This document shows, piece by piece, positions 44,882-54,003 of a stretch of 64,000 nt of DNA. Origin of the DNA: Chryseobacterium echinoideorum. Its GTDB lineage: Bacteria > Bacteroidota > Bacteroidia > Flavobacteriales > Weeksellaceae. Each line of letters starts with the position of its first letter. The first letter of the stretch is position 1. The stretch is from contig NZ_VKNW01000002.1 of NCBI RefSeq assembly GCF_007474535.1, positions 124,001-188,000 of the forward strand, in the 5' to 3' direction. The position numbers and the translations under genes are program-made. Under the pieces are notes generated by a model. The model made no database searches and was not told the DNA's origin. It saw nothing but the letters and a program-made list of their open reading frames with translations.

Positions 44882-44962
44882 ATCATTTTATATTTAATGA
44901 TTAAAAGATTTAGATCATTTAAGAATTTTAAATACTTTAAATCTTTCAATTTTAAATTGATT

Positions 44963-46204
44963 TTATCTCATCTTCAATGTAATGAGACATACGATTGCCA
45001 GCATAACTCCAATGATAATCATTCTGTTAACGATTTTACTTTCGTGAAATCCTTCTTTCTGATAATGATGATGCAAGGGTGACATTTTAAACAATCTGTT
45101 GTTTTGGGCATATTCAATCCCAAATTTTCTTTTTCTATATTTAAAAACAGCTACCTGAAGCATTACCGAAATGTTTTCTATCAGAAAAATTCCGCAAAGT
45201 ACAGGAATCATCAGTTCTTTTCTTAATATAATGGCTAAAACGGCAATCACTCCGCCCAACATAAGGCTTCCCGTATCACCCATGAAAACCTGAGCCGGAT
45301 ATGTATTATACCAAAAAAATCCGATGACCGCTCCCACCATTGCGACTGCAAAAATGGTAGTTTCACCCATATTCGGAAGAAACATGATGTTGAGGTAATC
45401 TGCAAAAATGATATTTCCTGAAACATAAGCAAAAAACGCCAATGCAAGGAGAATAATTGTACTGGTTCCTGCGGCAAGACCATCAATTCCGTCGGTAATA
45501 TTAGCTCCATTGGAAACAGCGGTTACAATGAATATCACAATCGGGATAAATACCACCCAAGCCCATTCGTGAGCATCTTCGTCATTCATCCAAAATAGAA
45601 AACCGCTGTAATCGAATTCGTTATTTTTAGTGAATGGAACTGTAGAAACGGTGATATTTTCGGTTGGCATAAAGTTTTGCTCTACATTGTTTCTGTTGAC
45701 TACTTTTGCATCTGCATATTTTCTCTTTACCGTAATATCAGAATGGAAATACATTGTAACTCCGACAATTAACCCCAAACCAACTTGTCCTATTATCTTA
45801 AATTTTCCGCTTAAGCCGTCTTTGTTTTTTTTAATTTTCTTTAAATAATCATCTAAAAAACCAATAGCTCCCATCCACAAAACGGTTACAAGCAAAAGGA
45901 TAATATAAATATTGGTAATTCTTGTAAACAGCAAAACCGGAATAATGGTTGCCAAAATAATGATGAGACCACCCATTGTAGGAGTTCCTTCTTTTTGTTT
46001 CTGACCATCCAAACCAAGATCACGAACCAATTCGCCCATCTGTTTTGCTCTGAGATAATTGATGATTCTCTTTCCGTATACCAAAGCAATGGTAAGAGAA
46101 AGCAAAACTGCCATTCCTGCACGGAACGAGATATACCTCAGCATTCCGAGACCGGGAATGTGAATTCCGTGATTGGTTAAATATTCATATAGGTAGTATA
46201 GCAT
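44963..46204 (-). CDS. mraY: Phospho-MurNAc-pentapeptide transferase
   Basis: 413-residue membrane enzyme that makes lipid I. Motifs are [39 protein letters not shown] and, near the C terminus, [15 protein letters not shown]. It exceeds the usual 360 residues because of an insertion of about 40-50 residues in the loop before the [10 protein letters not shown] segment (residues about 145-200, with [15 protein letters not shown]). 39 bases after murE. Confidence 0.96.
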   Translation of the reverse strand: MLYYLYEYLTNHGIHIPGLGMLRYISFRAGMAVLLSLTIALVYGKRIINYLRAKQMGELVRDLGLDGQKQKEGTPTMGGLIIILATIIPVLLFTRITNIYIILLLVTVLWMGAIGFLDDYLKKIKKNKDGLSGKFKIIGQVGLGLIVGVTMYFHSDITVKRKYADAKVVNRNNVEQNFMPTENITVSTVPFTKNNEFDYSGFLFWMNDEDAHEWAWVVFIPIVIFIVTAVSNGANITDGIDGLAAGTSTIILLALAFFAYVSGNIIFADYLNIMFLPNMGETTIFAVAMVGAVIGFFWYNTYPAQVFMGDTGSLMLGGVIAVLAIILRKELMIPVLCGIFLIENISVMLQVAVFKYRKRKFGIEYAQNNRLFKMSPLHHHYQKEGFHESKIVNRMIIIGVMLAIVCLITLKMR

Positions 46205-46243
46205 TTAGTTCAAAGTTTATGGTTTAAGATTTAATGCTTAAAT

Positions 46244-47704
46244 TTACTTGCTCATCAGCTTCCAAAGCTCATTAATTATTTCTTTATCATCAAAATGATG
46301 TTTTACACCATCAATTTCCTGATAATTTTCGTGACCTTTTCCAGCAACGAGGATAATATCTTTTGGCTCGGCAAATTTTATTGCCATTTTTATCGCTTCT
46401 TTTCTGTCGGGAATCGAAGTATATTTACTGAAATTCTGAGGTTCAACACCTGCTTCAATTTCTTTTATAATTGCATTCGGGTCTTCCGTTCGCGGATTGT
46501 CTGAAGTGATGATCGCCAACGTAGATTTCTTTGTCGCAATATTTCCCATTTCTGGTCTTTTTGAGTGATCTCTATCGCCCCCGCAACCGAAAACTGTGAT
46601 TAGCCTTTCGTTTTTTGTTCTGATGTCATTAATGCTGTCTAAAACATTTTCTAATGCATCGGGAGTGTGAGCGTAATCTACAATAAAGAAAATTCCGCCG
46701 TCTGATTTGAAGGTTTCAAACCTTCCGTTTACTCTTTTTAGTCTGCTGATTGCCTGAAGAATTTCATCGTGTTCAAAACCCAATTCAGAAGCAACCCCGA
46801 AAACCAACAAAAGGTTATAAACATTGAATTTTCCCGTTAATGTAGTCCAGAATTCTTTTCCGTTGAAATTAAGCAGCATTCCGTTGAAATCAACTTCCAG
46901 AAGTCTTCCGTGATAATCTGCCATAGTTTTCAAAGCATAAGATCTTTTCTGTGCTTTTGTATTCTGAAGCATTACATTTCCGTTTTTATCGTCAATGTTG
47001 GTAATGGCAATAGCTTCATCATTTAATTCATCAAAAAACCTTTTTTTAGTTTTAAGATATTCCTCGAAAGTTTTATGATAATCTAAATGATCGTGTGTAA
47101 GATTGGTAAAACCTGCAACTTTGAAATGTAAACCTTCAATTCTGTTTTGGGCAATCCCGTGAGAGCTTACTTCCATAAAGGCAAATTCACAACCTGCATC
47201 AACTGCTTCAGCTAAAATTTTATTGATGGTAATAACGTCCGGAGTGGTATGTGTTGCAGGAATAACCTCATCACCAATCCTGATCTCAACTGTTGAAAGA
47301 AGAGCTGAGCTATATCCTAAATTTTTAAAGACATCAAAAAGTAGAGTAGAGACAGACGTTTTGCCGTTGGTTCCGGTTACACCGATTAATTTTAAATTTT
47401 CAGAAGGATTCCCGTAAAAATTAGAAGCCAGCCTTCCTAAAGTTTTTGAAGAATCTTTTACTTTTACATAAGTTACATTTCCGGCTAAATTTTCAGGAAA
47501 CTCTTCACAAACTATTGTTTTTGCTCCTTTTTCAATTGAAGATGCAATAAATGAATGTCCATTCACAACGGTTCCTCTCATTGCAATATACAAAGAGTTC
47601 TCTGTCGCCTTTCTGCTGTCGAAAACCAAATCGGAAATCTCACGGTTTTGATTACCACGAATTTCTATTACCGGAATTCTGTTTAATAAATCATTTAACT
47701 GCAT
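46244..47704 (-). CDS. murE: UDP-MurNAc-tripeptide synthetase MurE
   Basis: 486-residue Mur ligase adding the third amino acid. The ATP loop is GTNGKTSVSTLL, then THTTPDVITINK, LTHDHLDYH and DYAHTPDALENVL. The substrate motif SDNPRTEDP (DNPR) is the meso-diaminopimelate type rather than the lysine type, in keeping with lysA in this window. 15 bases after ftsI. Confidence 0.96.
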   Translation of the reverse strand: MQLNDLLNRIPVIEIRGNQNREISDLVFDSRKATENSLYIAMRGTVVNGHSFIASSIEKGAKTIVCEEFPENLAGNVTYVKVKDSSKTLGRLASNFYGNPSENLKLIGVTGTNGKTSVSTLLFDVFKNLGYSSALLSTVEIRIGDEVIPATHTTPDVITINKILAEAVDAGCEFAFMEVSSHGIAQNRIEGLHFKVAGFTNLTHDHLDYHKTFEEYLKTKKRFFDELNDEAIAITNIDDKNGNVMLQNTKAQKRSYALKTMADYHGRLLEVDFNGMLLNFNGKEFWTTLTGKFNVYNLLLVFGVASELGFEHDEILQAISRLKRVNGRFETFKSDGGIFFIVDYAHTPDALENVLDSINDIRTKNERLITVFGCGGDRDHSKRPEMGNIATKKSTLAIITSDNPRTEDPNAIIKEIEAGVEPQNFSKYTSIPDRKEAIKMAIKFAEPKDIILVAGKGHENYQEIDGVKHHFDDKEIINELWKLMSK

Positions 47705-47719
47705 TTTCTTATGCTTTAT

Positions 47720-49711
47720 TTAGTTTTGAAGAGATAAATAAATTCTCTGGTTTTTACTAATATTTGTCCCTTCCAGCGGAAACTGCTCTTTTATCCTACC
47801 AACCCCTTTAAAATCTATTCTGTATCCTAAATTTTCAAGCTGCGGAATTACATTTTTCCCGATTAATCCCACCACATTTGGCATTTTTTTATTGGTTACA
47901 ACCACTTTTACATTAGGTTCCACCATTTTATTCAGATTAACCTTTTTATCAACAAGCATTTCTTTTTCAATATTTTGCGGTGTCTTCAGGAAGGTTTTAC
48001 CAGCTATTTCTTTAAAGACCGGTGCAGATACGGTTCCCCCATAAAATCCTTTGGAAACATTAGGCTCGCTAATCATCACATAGCAAGTGTATTTAGGATT
48101 GTCTGCCGGATAAAAACCGGCAAATGAAGCTCTGTATTTCATCGGACCAGGCAACCAATATTCAAATCTTGCGGTTCCTGTTTTTCCTGCCATTCTTAAA
48201 TTAGGCGTGAAAATACTTTTTGCGGTTCCTTTTTCTACTGCTTTTGTTAGGGCGCTGGTCATCATTTTAATAGCTTTTTCAGATGCCATTTTGCTTACCA
48301 TTACTTCCGGTTTCGCATTATACAGTACCTTACCGTCTTTCATTATCTTATCAATAAATAAAGGCTTCAGCATTTTGCCTCCGTTAGCTACTCCGTTGTA
48401 AAATGTGGTGAGCTGTAGAAGATTAAAATTACTTGCATATCCAAAAGATGTGGAGGCAAAAGTTCCTTTACTCCATTTTTTATGCTCTGGAGTATACACA
48501 AATGGTTTTGTAATACCGGGAAGCTCAATATCCATTTTGTCGAGCATTTTCCATCTTTTTAAATGATCAAGGAAAATACTTGGCTTATCACCATAAAATT
48601 TTGTAATTAATTTAGCGGTGCCTACATTACTTGATTTAGCCAAAACATCACTAATATCGTAGGTTCCGTGACCATGTCCGTCGCTGATTCTTTGTCCGGC
48701 ATACACCCACACCCCGTTTCCGATATCTACTGTTGTATTCTCGTCAATAAATCCGTCATCCATTGCTGCTAAAAGCGAAACCGTTTTAAAGGTAGAACCT
48801 GGTTCGATACCATCTTTCAGCGCATAGTTATAGGAATCTGTATAAGTTCCGTCTTCGGTTTTGGTTAAATTAACCAAGGCTTTTACCTTTCCCGTTGAGA
48901 CTTCCATTACGATTACTGTCCCATGTTTTGCTTCGAAATTAATCAATTGTTTTTCTAATGCTGAATGTGCTATATCCTGGATTCTTAGATCTAAAGTAGT
49001 ATATACATCCTGTCCGTCTGTAGGTTCGTTTACTTTCCAATAATCAATTGGTTTCCATTGGGAAGAATTCACTCTTTGTTCTAATCTGCTTCCGTCTGTT
49101 CCCGTAAGGTATTTAGAGAAAGCACCTTCAAGACCTGAGCTGTATTTGCCACGATCCATTCCGATGGTTCCTGACCCGATTTCTGTGGTTGCAAGTTCAC
49201 GCTTATAATTACGGTCAACAATAAAACCTCCTTTATTTTTTCCTTTTCGGAAAATCGGAAAATTTCTGATTCTGTCATACTGGTCAAAATCAAGACCTTT
49301 TACCAGAGTGTAATATTGATTTTTTTTCTTTCTCTGCTCATCAAATCTTTTTCTGAAATCAGCTCTTGGCTTTCCGAACATTTTGCTTAAAGAGTCAGTA
49401 AGGGCTCCGATATTATTGCTATAAACGGTATCTTTTATGGTTTTGAAATCAAGATAAATATCATATCTCATCACTGTTGTTGCCAATATGGAACCATCTG
49501 ATGCGTATAAATTTCCTCTTGCTGCCTTCAAAGTAGCTGTTCTGTAATTATTGTTGATATAGTCATCTTTAATTTCCTGAACATTAGTATTTTGAAGAAT
49601 AATGATTCTTCCCAAAAACATGACAAAAACGCATAGAGCGACCACTGCAAAAAGGTATCCCCATCGCAGCGTTTTTTTTCGCTTGTTATCGTAATCATTT
49701 TGTTTTTGCAT
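47720..49711 (-). CDS. ftsI: Penicillin-binding protein FtsI with PASTA domain
   Basis: 663-residue class B transpeptidase of the septum. One N-terminal membrane segment, a dimerisation domain, then the transpeptidase motifs SxxK (EPGSTFKTVSLL), SxN (KSSNVG) and KTG (AGKTGTARFEYW). A C-terminal PASTA domain (MPNVVGLIGKNVIPQLENLG) is present. The gene starts inside the end of ftsL (17-base overlap), implying translational coupling. Confidence 0.96.
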   Translation of the reverse strand: MQKQNDYDNKRKKTLRWGYLFAVVALCVFVMFLGRIIILQNTNVQEIKDDYINNNYRTATLKAARGNLYASDGSILATTVMRYDIYLDFKTIKDTVYSNNIGALTDSLSKMFGKPRADFRKRFDEQRKKKNQYYTLVKGLDFDQYDRIRNFPIFRKGKNKGGFIVDRNYKRELATTEIGSGTIGMDRGKYSSGLEGAFSKYLTGTDGSRLEQRVNSSQWKPIDYWKVNEPTDGQDVYTTLDLRIQDIAHSALEKQLINFEAKHGTVIVMEVSTGKVKALVNLTKTEDGTYTDSYNYALKDGIEPGSTFKTVSLLAAMDDGFIDENTTVDIGNGVWVYAGQRISDGHGHGTYDISDVLAKSSNVGTAKLITKFYGDKPSIFLDHLKRWKMLDKMDIELPGITKPFVYTPEHKKWSKGTFASTSFGYASNFNLLQLTTFYNGVANGGKMLKPLFIDKIMKDGKVLYNAKPEVMVSKMASEKAIKMMTSALTKAVEKGTAKSIFTPNLRMAGKTGTARFEYWLPGPMKYRASFAGFYPADNPKYTCYVMISEPNVSKGFYGGTVSAPVFKEIAGKTFLKTPQNIEKEMLVDKKVNLNKMVEPNVKVVVTNKKMPNVVGLIGKNVIPQLENLGYRIDFKGVGRIKEQFPLEGTNISKNQRIYLSLQN

Positions 49712-50060
49712 CAGTACTGTCTAATTTTATTAACAATTTATGTGGATGGTTTTCCAGCGGTATTAATGAATCTGCAGCTACTTCTTTTCCCAGCTGAGAT
49801 TCCATTTTTACTTTTATTAATTTACTTTGAGCAAATGCATTTCTTGATTTGTACTCTTCTGTCTGTTCTTTTAGTGCGTTGACAATTTTAATTTTTTTAT
49901 TAACCAGATGATTGCTGTAAATCATTGCCATCATTAAAACAAAAAGCAGCAGAAAGTACTTGTAGTACATCTTTAGCTCATCCCGATTGAGGAAATTTCC
50001 CTTTACAATATCTATAAAGGTGAGCTTCTTCTGAGGTTTGTATGTTGTTCTTTTTGCCAC
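49695..50060 (-). CDS. ftsL: FtsL-like divisome protein
   Basis: 121 residues: basic N terminus (MAKRTTYKPQKKL), one membrane segment (YYKYFLLLFVLMMAMIY) and a coiled coil (KIVNALKEQTEEYKSRNAFA). Sequence conservation is low, but the size, topology and place between rsmH and ftsI are those of FtsL, which with FtsB and FtsQ activates FtsWI. Overlaps ftsI by 17 bases. Confidence 0.8.
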   Translation of the reverse strand: MAKRTTYKPQKKLTFIDIVKGNFLNRDELKMYYKYFLLLFVLMMAMIYSNHLVNKKIKIVNALKEQTEEYKSRNAFAQSKLIKVKMESQLGKEVAADSLIPLENHPHKLLIKLDSTDAKTK

Positions 50061-50089
50061 AGCTTTTTTAATGTCAATTTGCTTTGCAG

Positions 50090-50136
50090 TGAATTTGCTT
50101 TGTTGTCAATTGTCAATTTTAAAAATTCACTACTGA
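50090..50136. repeat. Inverted repeats in the rsmH-ftsL spacer
   Basis: AGTGAATTT and AAATTCACT form inverted arms around TGTCAATTGTCAATTTT, with more GACAATT words following. Such quasi-palindromic AT-rich words recur in several dcw spacers (37140-37200, 39566-39620, 44895-44950). No gene is present. Confidence 0.5.
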
Positions 50137-50154
50137 CAATTCACTCGTTTACCT

Positions 50155-51048
50155 TTACAATTTTATTCCTGTTCTCATTTTTGCACTTCTGGCTCTTGAG
50201 TTTTCTTCAATTTCCTTGTCATCAGGAATTATCGCTTTACTTTTTACCAGTTCAAATGCTTTTTTATAATTTCCGTAAATATCTCTTTCCGGTTCGCCTT
50301 CAAACATTCCGTTTTTCAAAAATCTTTTTACAAGACGGTCTTCAAGAGAGTGATAAGAAATCACGACAAGTCTTCCTCCCGGTTTTAAAATATTATATGA
50401 CTGTACCAGCATTTCTTTCAGAACTTCCAATTCCTGATTAACCTCAATTCTTATTGCCTGAAACAGCTGGGCATAAAATTTATTTACTTTATGAGGCGGA
50501 AGGTAACTGAACAGTTTTTTCAGATCTTCGGTAGTTTCTATTGTTTTTGATTTCCTGTGATGAACGATGTCACGTGCCAGTTTTCTAGCCTCTCTGAGTT
50601 CGCCATAATAATAAAAAATATCTGCTAAAGCTTCTTCGTCATATTCGTTGATAACTTTTTTAGCGTCAAGACTTTGCATTACGTTCATCCGCATGTCAAG
50701 CGGAGCATTACTTCTGGTAGAAAAACCTCTTTCAGCTTCATCAAACTGATGTGAAGAAACGCCGAGATCAGCCAGAACTCCATCCACCTGAGAAACGCTG
50801 TACATCAGCAGAGAATTTTCCAGAAATCTGAAATTTTGGTTGATGAGCGTAAATCTTTCGTCATTAAAAGAATTTTCAAGTGCATCAAGGTCTTGGTCAA
50901 AGGCGTATAATTTTCCTTTTCCAGAAAGGCGGCTTACAATTTCACGGGAATGCCCACCACCACCAAAGGTGCAGTCCACGTATATTCCGTCAGGATTCGT
51001 CACCAAATCGTCCACACTTTGCTTCAATAAAACGGGGTTGTGATACAT
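50155..51048 (-). CDS. rsmH: 16S rRNA (cytosine1402-N4)-methyltransferase
   Basis: 297-residue SAM-dependent enzyme (MraW) that methylates N4 of C1402 in 16S rRNA. SAM motif VDCTFGGGGHSREI, then LADLGVSSHQFDEAERGFS, PLDMRMN and VISYHSLEDRLVKRF. 22 bases after mraZ. Confidence 0.97.
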   Translation of the reverse strand: MYHNPVLLKQSVDDLVTNPDGIYVDCTFGGGGHSREIVSRLSGKGKLYAFDQDLDALENSFNDERFTLINQNFRFLENSLLMYSVSQVDGVLADLGVSSHQFDEAERGFSTRSNAPLDMRMNVMQSLDAKKVINEYDEEALADIFYYYGELREARKLARDIVHHRKSKTIETTEDLKKLFSYLPPHKVNKFYAQLFQAIRIEVNQELEVLKEMLVQSYNILKPGGRLVVISYHSLEDRLVKRFLKNGMFEGEPERDIYGNYKKAFELVKSKAIIPDDKEIEENSRARSAKMRTGIKL

Positions 51049-51070
51049 TCTGTATTTGTGTTTACATTAA

Positions 51071-51529
51071 TTATTCTTCATCAAAAGCTCCCATTACATC
51101 TTCTGCCAGATTGGCAAAATCTTCTTCATTAGTTGCTATTACTTTTTCATAAGCTTCCTTATCCCAGATTTCAAAAAGTTCTCCGGCACTTGTGACAACA
51201 ACATCTTTTGTAAGATGGGCAAAAGAGGTAAGGTCTTTAGAAACCTGCAGTCTTCCGGCGGTATCAAGCTCTACCATTTTTACTCCTGCAGTAAACATTC
51301 GGATAAAATCTGCATTTTTTTTGATGAATCTATTCAGTTTGTTAATCTTTTCCATCAGTTTATCCCAGGCTTTCATAGGATAAACTTCAAGACATGGTTG
51401 AAACACAGAGCGTTTTACCACAAAGGTTTTATCCTCAAAGTTCTCCATCTGCTTGATAAGCGATGAAGGCACTTTCAGGCGACCCTTGTCGTCTATTTTG
51501 CACTCGTATGTTCCAATGAAATTTCTCAT
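51071..51529 (-). CDS. mraZ: Transcriptional regulator MraZ
   Basis: 152-residue AbrB-like DNA-binding protein, first gene of the dcw operon. Two MraZ domains: GTYECKIDDKGRLKVPSSL near the N terminus and VELDTAGRLQVSKDLTSFA in the second half, each with the DxxGR core. It usually represses its own operon by binding TGGGN repeats, and such repeats lie just upstream (51553-51577). Start ATG 51529 (MRNFIGTYECKI) is chosen over a longer reading from 51568, which would run through the promoter. Confidence 0.96.
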   Translation of the reverse strand: MRNFIGTYECKIDDKGRLKVPSSLIKQMENFEDKTFVVKRSVFQPCLEVYPMKAWDKLMEKINKLNRFIKKNADFIRMFTAGVKMVELDTAGRLQVSKDLTSFAHLTKDVVVTSAGELFEIWDKEAYEKVIATNEEDFANLAEDVMGAFDEE

Positions 51530-51535
51530 TTGGGA

Positions 51536-51543
51536 CAAAATTA
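51536..51543 (-). promoter_or_regulatory. -7 promoter element of the dcw operon
   Basis: TAATTTTG on the minus strand, an exact TAnnTTTG match, with only six bases between it and the mraZ ATG. Transcripts would begin at or next to the start codon. Confidence 0.55.
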
Positions 51544-51552
51544 GAAATATTT

Positions 51553-51577
51553 TTCCAAAATTTCCCACTTTTTCCCA
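51553..51577 (-). promoter_or_regulatory. Probable MraZ operator: three TGGGN-type repeats
   Basis: On the minus strand TGGGA at 51577-51573, TGGGA at 51567-51563 and a degenerate TGGAA at 51557-51553, each ten bases apart (5-base units, 5-base spacers). This is the spacing known for MraZ operators. The boxes cover the region where the -33 element should be, which fits autorepression. Confidence 0.75.
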
Positions 51578-51768
51578 CTTTTTGACTTAATGTTAATAAG
51601 TTTTGATGTTCGTTGATTATCAGTTAGATAAATATTATTATTTGTCAGTCTTTAAAAGCTTTATTTATTGCATAAGAAAAAGAATTTCAAATTTCTTTTC
51701 AGAAGTGGGCGAATATATTATTTTTAGTTTAAATTAGAGACATCAAAACAATTTTGGTGTTTAATTTG

Positions 51769-51776
51769 TATTTTTG
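51769..51776 (+). promoter_or_regulatory. -7 promoter element of the alpha/beta hydrolase gene
   Basis: TATTTTTG matches TAnnTTTG and is 21 bases before ATG 51798. An in-frame TTG at 51774 lies in the element. Confidence 0.5.
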
Positions 51777-51797
51777 CAAGGCTTATACAGGCACTTT

Positions 51798-52559
51798 ATG
51801 AGATTTAGTACAAAAAAAGAAAAGAAATATAACTTTATAGAAGCGGGAGAAGGTCATCCGCTTGTGCTTCTGCATGGGCTTATGGGTGGTTTGAGTAATT
51901 TTGATAAAATGGTGAATTTTTTTTCAGAAAACGGATTTAAGGTGTATGTGCCTCAACTGCCGATTTACGATTTGCCGGTTCTTAATACCAATCTTACAAC
52001 CATTGCAAAATACGTTATTAAGTTTATTGAAACCACGATCGGAAAGCCGGTGACCATAGTAGGAAATTCTATGGGAGGTCATGTAGGTCTTATTTTAACA
52101 CTAGCAAGACCGGATCTGGTTCAGAATCTGGTTCTTACCGGAAGTTCAGGATTATATGAAAGAGCTTTTGGTGATAGTTTTCCGAGAAAGAATGACCGCT
52201 CTTATATCAGAAAGAAAGCGGAGGAGGTTTTTTATGATCCTGCTATAGCTACTGAAGATTTAGTAGATGAAGTTTTCAGCGTGGTGAATGACCGAATGAA
52301 AGGCATCAAGACGGTAATGCTGGCAAGAAGTGCCATTAAACATAATATGCTGAATGATCTGCCAAAAATATCCAGACCTACGTGTCTGATTTGGGGGAAG
52401 CAGGATAATGTGACACCACCGGAAGTGGCGGAAGATATGCATAAATTTATTCCGAACTCAGATTTATTCTGGATTGATAAGTGCGGACATGCTGCGATGA
52501 TGGAAAAACCGGACGAATTCAACGAAATTCTTTACAACTGGGTAAAAGATAAAGTATAA
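51798..52559 (+). CDS. Alpha/beta hydrolase
   Basis: 253 residues of the alpha/beta-hydrolase fold. Oxyanion-side motif LLHGLMGG, nucleophile elbow GNSMGG (Ser), acid in WGKQDNVTPP and catalytic His in CGHAAMMEKP. This resembles the ester-hydrolase/BioH-like group; substrate unknown. No signal peptide. It has its own promoter and terminator, facing away from the dcw cluster. Confidence 0.88.
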   Translation: MRFSTKKEKKYNFIEAGEGHPLVLLHGLMGGLSNFDKMVNFFSENGFKVYVPQLPIYDLPVLNTNLTTIAKYVIKFIETTIGKPVTIVGNSMGGHVGLILTLARPDLVQNLVLTGSSGLYERAFGDSFPRKNDRSYIRKKAEEVFYDPAIATEDLVDEVFSVVNDRMKGIKTVMLARSAIKHNMLNDLPKISRPTCLIWGKQDNVTPPEVAEDMHKFIPNSDLFWIDKCGHAAMMEKPDEFNEILYNWVKDKV

Positions 52560-52567
52560 AACAATAG

Positions 52568-52598
52568 CCATTAAGAAAGTTCTTAATGGTTTATTTTT
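52568..52598 (+). terminator. Terminator after the alpha/beta hydrolase gene
   Basis: CCATTAAGA (52568-52576) pairs perfectly with TCTTAATGG (52581-52589), followed by TTTATTTTT. Confidence 0.85.
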
Positions 52599-52617
52599 CT
52601 AAATAAAAATCAGATCA

Positions 52618-53241
52618 ATGGTTATTAAAACAGCAACTTTTGTAAAAAGCAGCGGCAAATGGCAGGAATGTCCTGAGCCGAATATGCCTGAATATGCTTT
52701 TATCGGGAGATCAAATGTAGGAAAGTCTTCGCTTATCAATGCGATGATGAATCATAAAGATTTAGCAAAAACTTCGGGTACGCCTGGAAAAACTCAGCTT
52801 ATCAATCACTTTTTAGTAAACGAAAACTGGTATCTTACTGATTTGCCGGGATATGGATATGCAAAAGTGTCAAAAGTTATCAGAAAAGATTTTGAAAAGC
52901 TCATTACCAATTATATTTTAAACAGGAGAAATCTGGTCAATCTTTTTGTGTTGGTAGACTCGCGTCACAGTCCGCAGAAAATAGATCTGGAATTTATCCA
53001 GTGGTGCGGAGAAAGCGGTGTTCCGTTTTCAATAGTATTTACAAAAGCGGATAAACTTAAACCTAATGTTGCACTCCAGAATATTGAAAATTATAAAGCT
53101 GAGCTTCTTAAAACATGGGAAGATCTGCCGGAATTGTATCTGACTTCAGCGGAAAAAAAAGAAGGCTGTGAGGAAATTTTACATTTCATTCAGAAAACTA
53201 ATGAATTTTTAGCCAACAATAGTGTAAGTTTTGATGAGTAA
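52618..53241 (+). CDS. engB: Ribosome biogenesis GTPase EngB
   Basis: 207-residue YihA/YsxC-type GTPase needed for 50S ribosome assembly. G1 GRSNVGKSS, G3 DLPGYGYAKV and G4 FTKADKL are all intact. Normal length. Overlaps the following GNAT gene by eight bases (ATGAGTAA), so the two are co-translated. Confidence 0.96.
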   Translation: MVIKTATFVKSSGKWQECPEPNMPEYAFIGRSNVGKSSLINAMMNHKDLAKTSGTPGKTQLINHFLVNENWYLTDLPGYGYAKVSKVIRKDFEKLITNYILNRRNLVNLFVLVDSRHSPQKIDLEFIQWCGESGVPFSIVFTKADKLKPNVALQNIENYKAELLKTWEDLPELYLTSAEKKEGCEEILHFIQKTNEFLANNSVSFDE

Positions 53242-53683
53242 TATAATCTGGAAAGTAAAAAGTTTTGAAGAAATGACGACTTCTGAACTTTATGAAGTGA
53301 TCAAAGCGAGAGTAGATGTATTTGTAGTAGAACAAAACTGTCCTTACCCTGATCTGGATAATTATGACAGAAAAGCCCTTCATCTATGGGCGGAAAAAGA
53401 TCATACCGTTCTGGCTTATTGCAGGATTTTTGATAAGGGTATTAAATATACTGAATGTTCTATTGGGAGAGTTTTAACCTCAGAAAACGGACGCGGGAAA
53501 AATTTGGGAAAACAATTGATACAGTATGCTGTTGAAATCATTGAAAACCGCTTCAGAACTTCTGAAATAAGGATTTCTGCACAAGATTACCTGCTAAGAT
53601 TTTATTCTTATTTCGGATTTGAAGATACGGGTAAAAAGTATCTTGAAGATAATATTCCGCATACGGAAATGTTCAGAAAATGA
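53234..53683 (+). CDS. GNAT acetyltransferase, ElaA-like
   Basis: 149 residues resembling ElaA: VIKARVDVFVVEQNCPYPD in the first third, acetyl-CoA loop region SIGRVLTSENGRGKNLGKQL, and FYSYFGFEDTGKKYLEDNIP near the C terminus. Probably acetylates a small molecule or protein amine; substrate unknown. The ATG at 53234 overlaps the end of engB. A bidirectional terminator follows. Confidence 0.88.
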   Translation: MSNIIWKVKSFEEMTTSELYEVIKARVDVFVVEQNCPYPDLDNYDRKALHLWAEKDHTVLAYCRIFDKGIKYTECSIGRVLTSENGRGKNLGKQLIQYAVEIIENRFRTSEIRISAQDYLLRFYSYFGFEDTGKKYLEDNIPHTEMFRK

Positions 53684-53710
53684 GATATGTTTTACGAACG
53701 ATAAATAAAT

Positions 53711-53742
53711 AAACCGGACTTTTCAATCCGGTTTTGTTTTTT
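53711..53742. terminator. Bidirectional terminator between the GNAT and DUF3820 genes
   Basis: AAACCGGA (53711-53718) pairs with TCCGGTTT (53727-53734); T-rich tails on both strands serve the two convergent genes. Confidence 0.85.
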
Positions 53743-53758
53743 GGTATTATTGAGTTCA

Positions 53759-54001
53759 TTATTTTTTGAAATTGACTAATCCTTTACGAATGGGGATCAA
53801 TAAATCTGTTAAACCGTTCAGTTTTATTTCATAAACCGTAGCAAGCTGCATCCCCAGTTTTCCTTTTGGCATTCCCTGCCTCTGAAACCATTCAAGATAA
53901 CTGATCGGAAGATCTGCCAAAACCGTATTCTGATATTTCCCGAAAGGCATTTTTACGGTACATATTTCCTGTAAAATTTCAGGATTGATTCCATTCTCCA
54001 T
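53759..54001 (-). CDS. DUF3820 family protein
   Basis: 80 residues with MPFGKYQNTVLADLPISYLEWF, the core of the DUF3820 family (a small putative nucleic-acid-associated domain, sometimes linked to exonucleases). Function not established. Starts two bases after the AI-2E family gene and is the last gene of that unit. Confidence 0.85.
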   Translation of the reverse strand: MENGINPEILQEICTVKMPFGKYQNTVLADLPISYLEWFQRQGMPKGKLGMQLATVYEIKLNGLTDLLIPIRKGLVNFKK

Positions 54002-54003
54002 TT

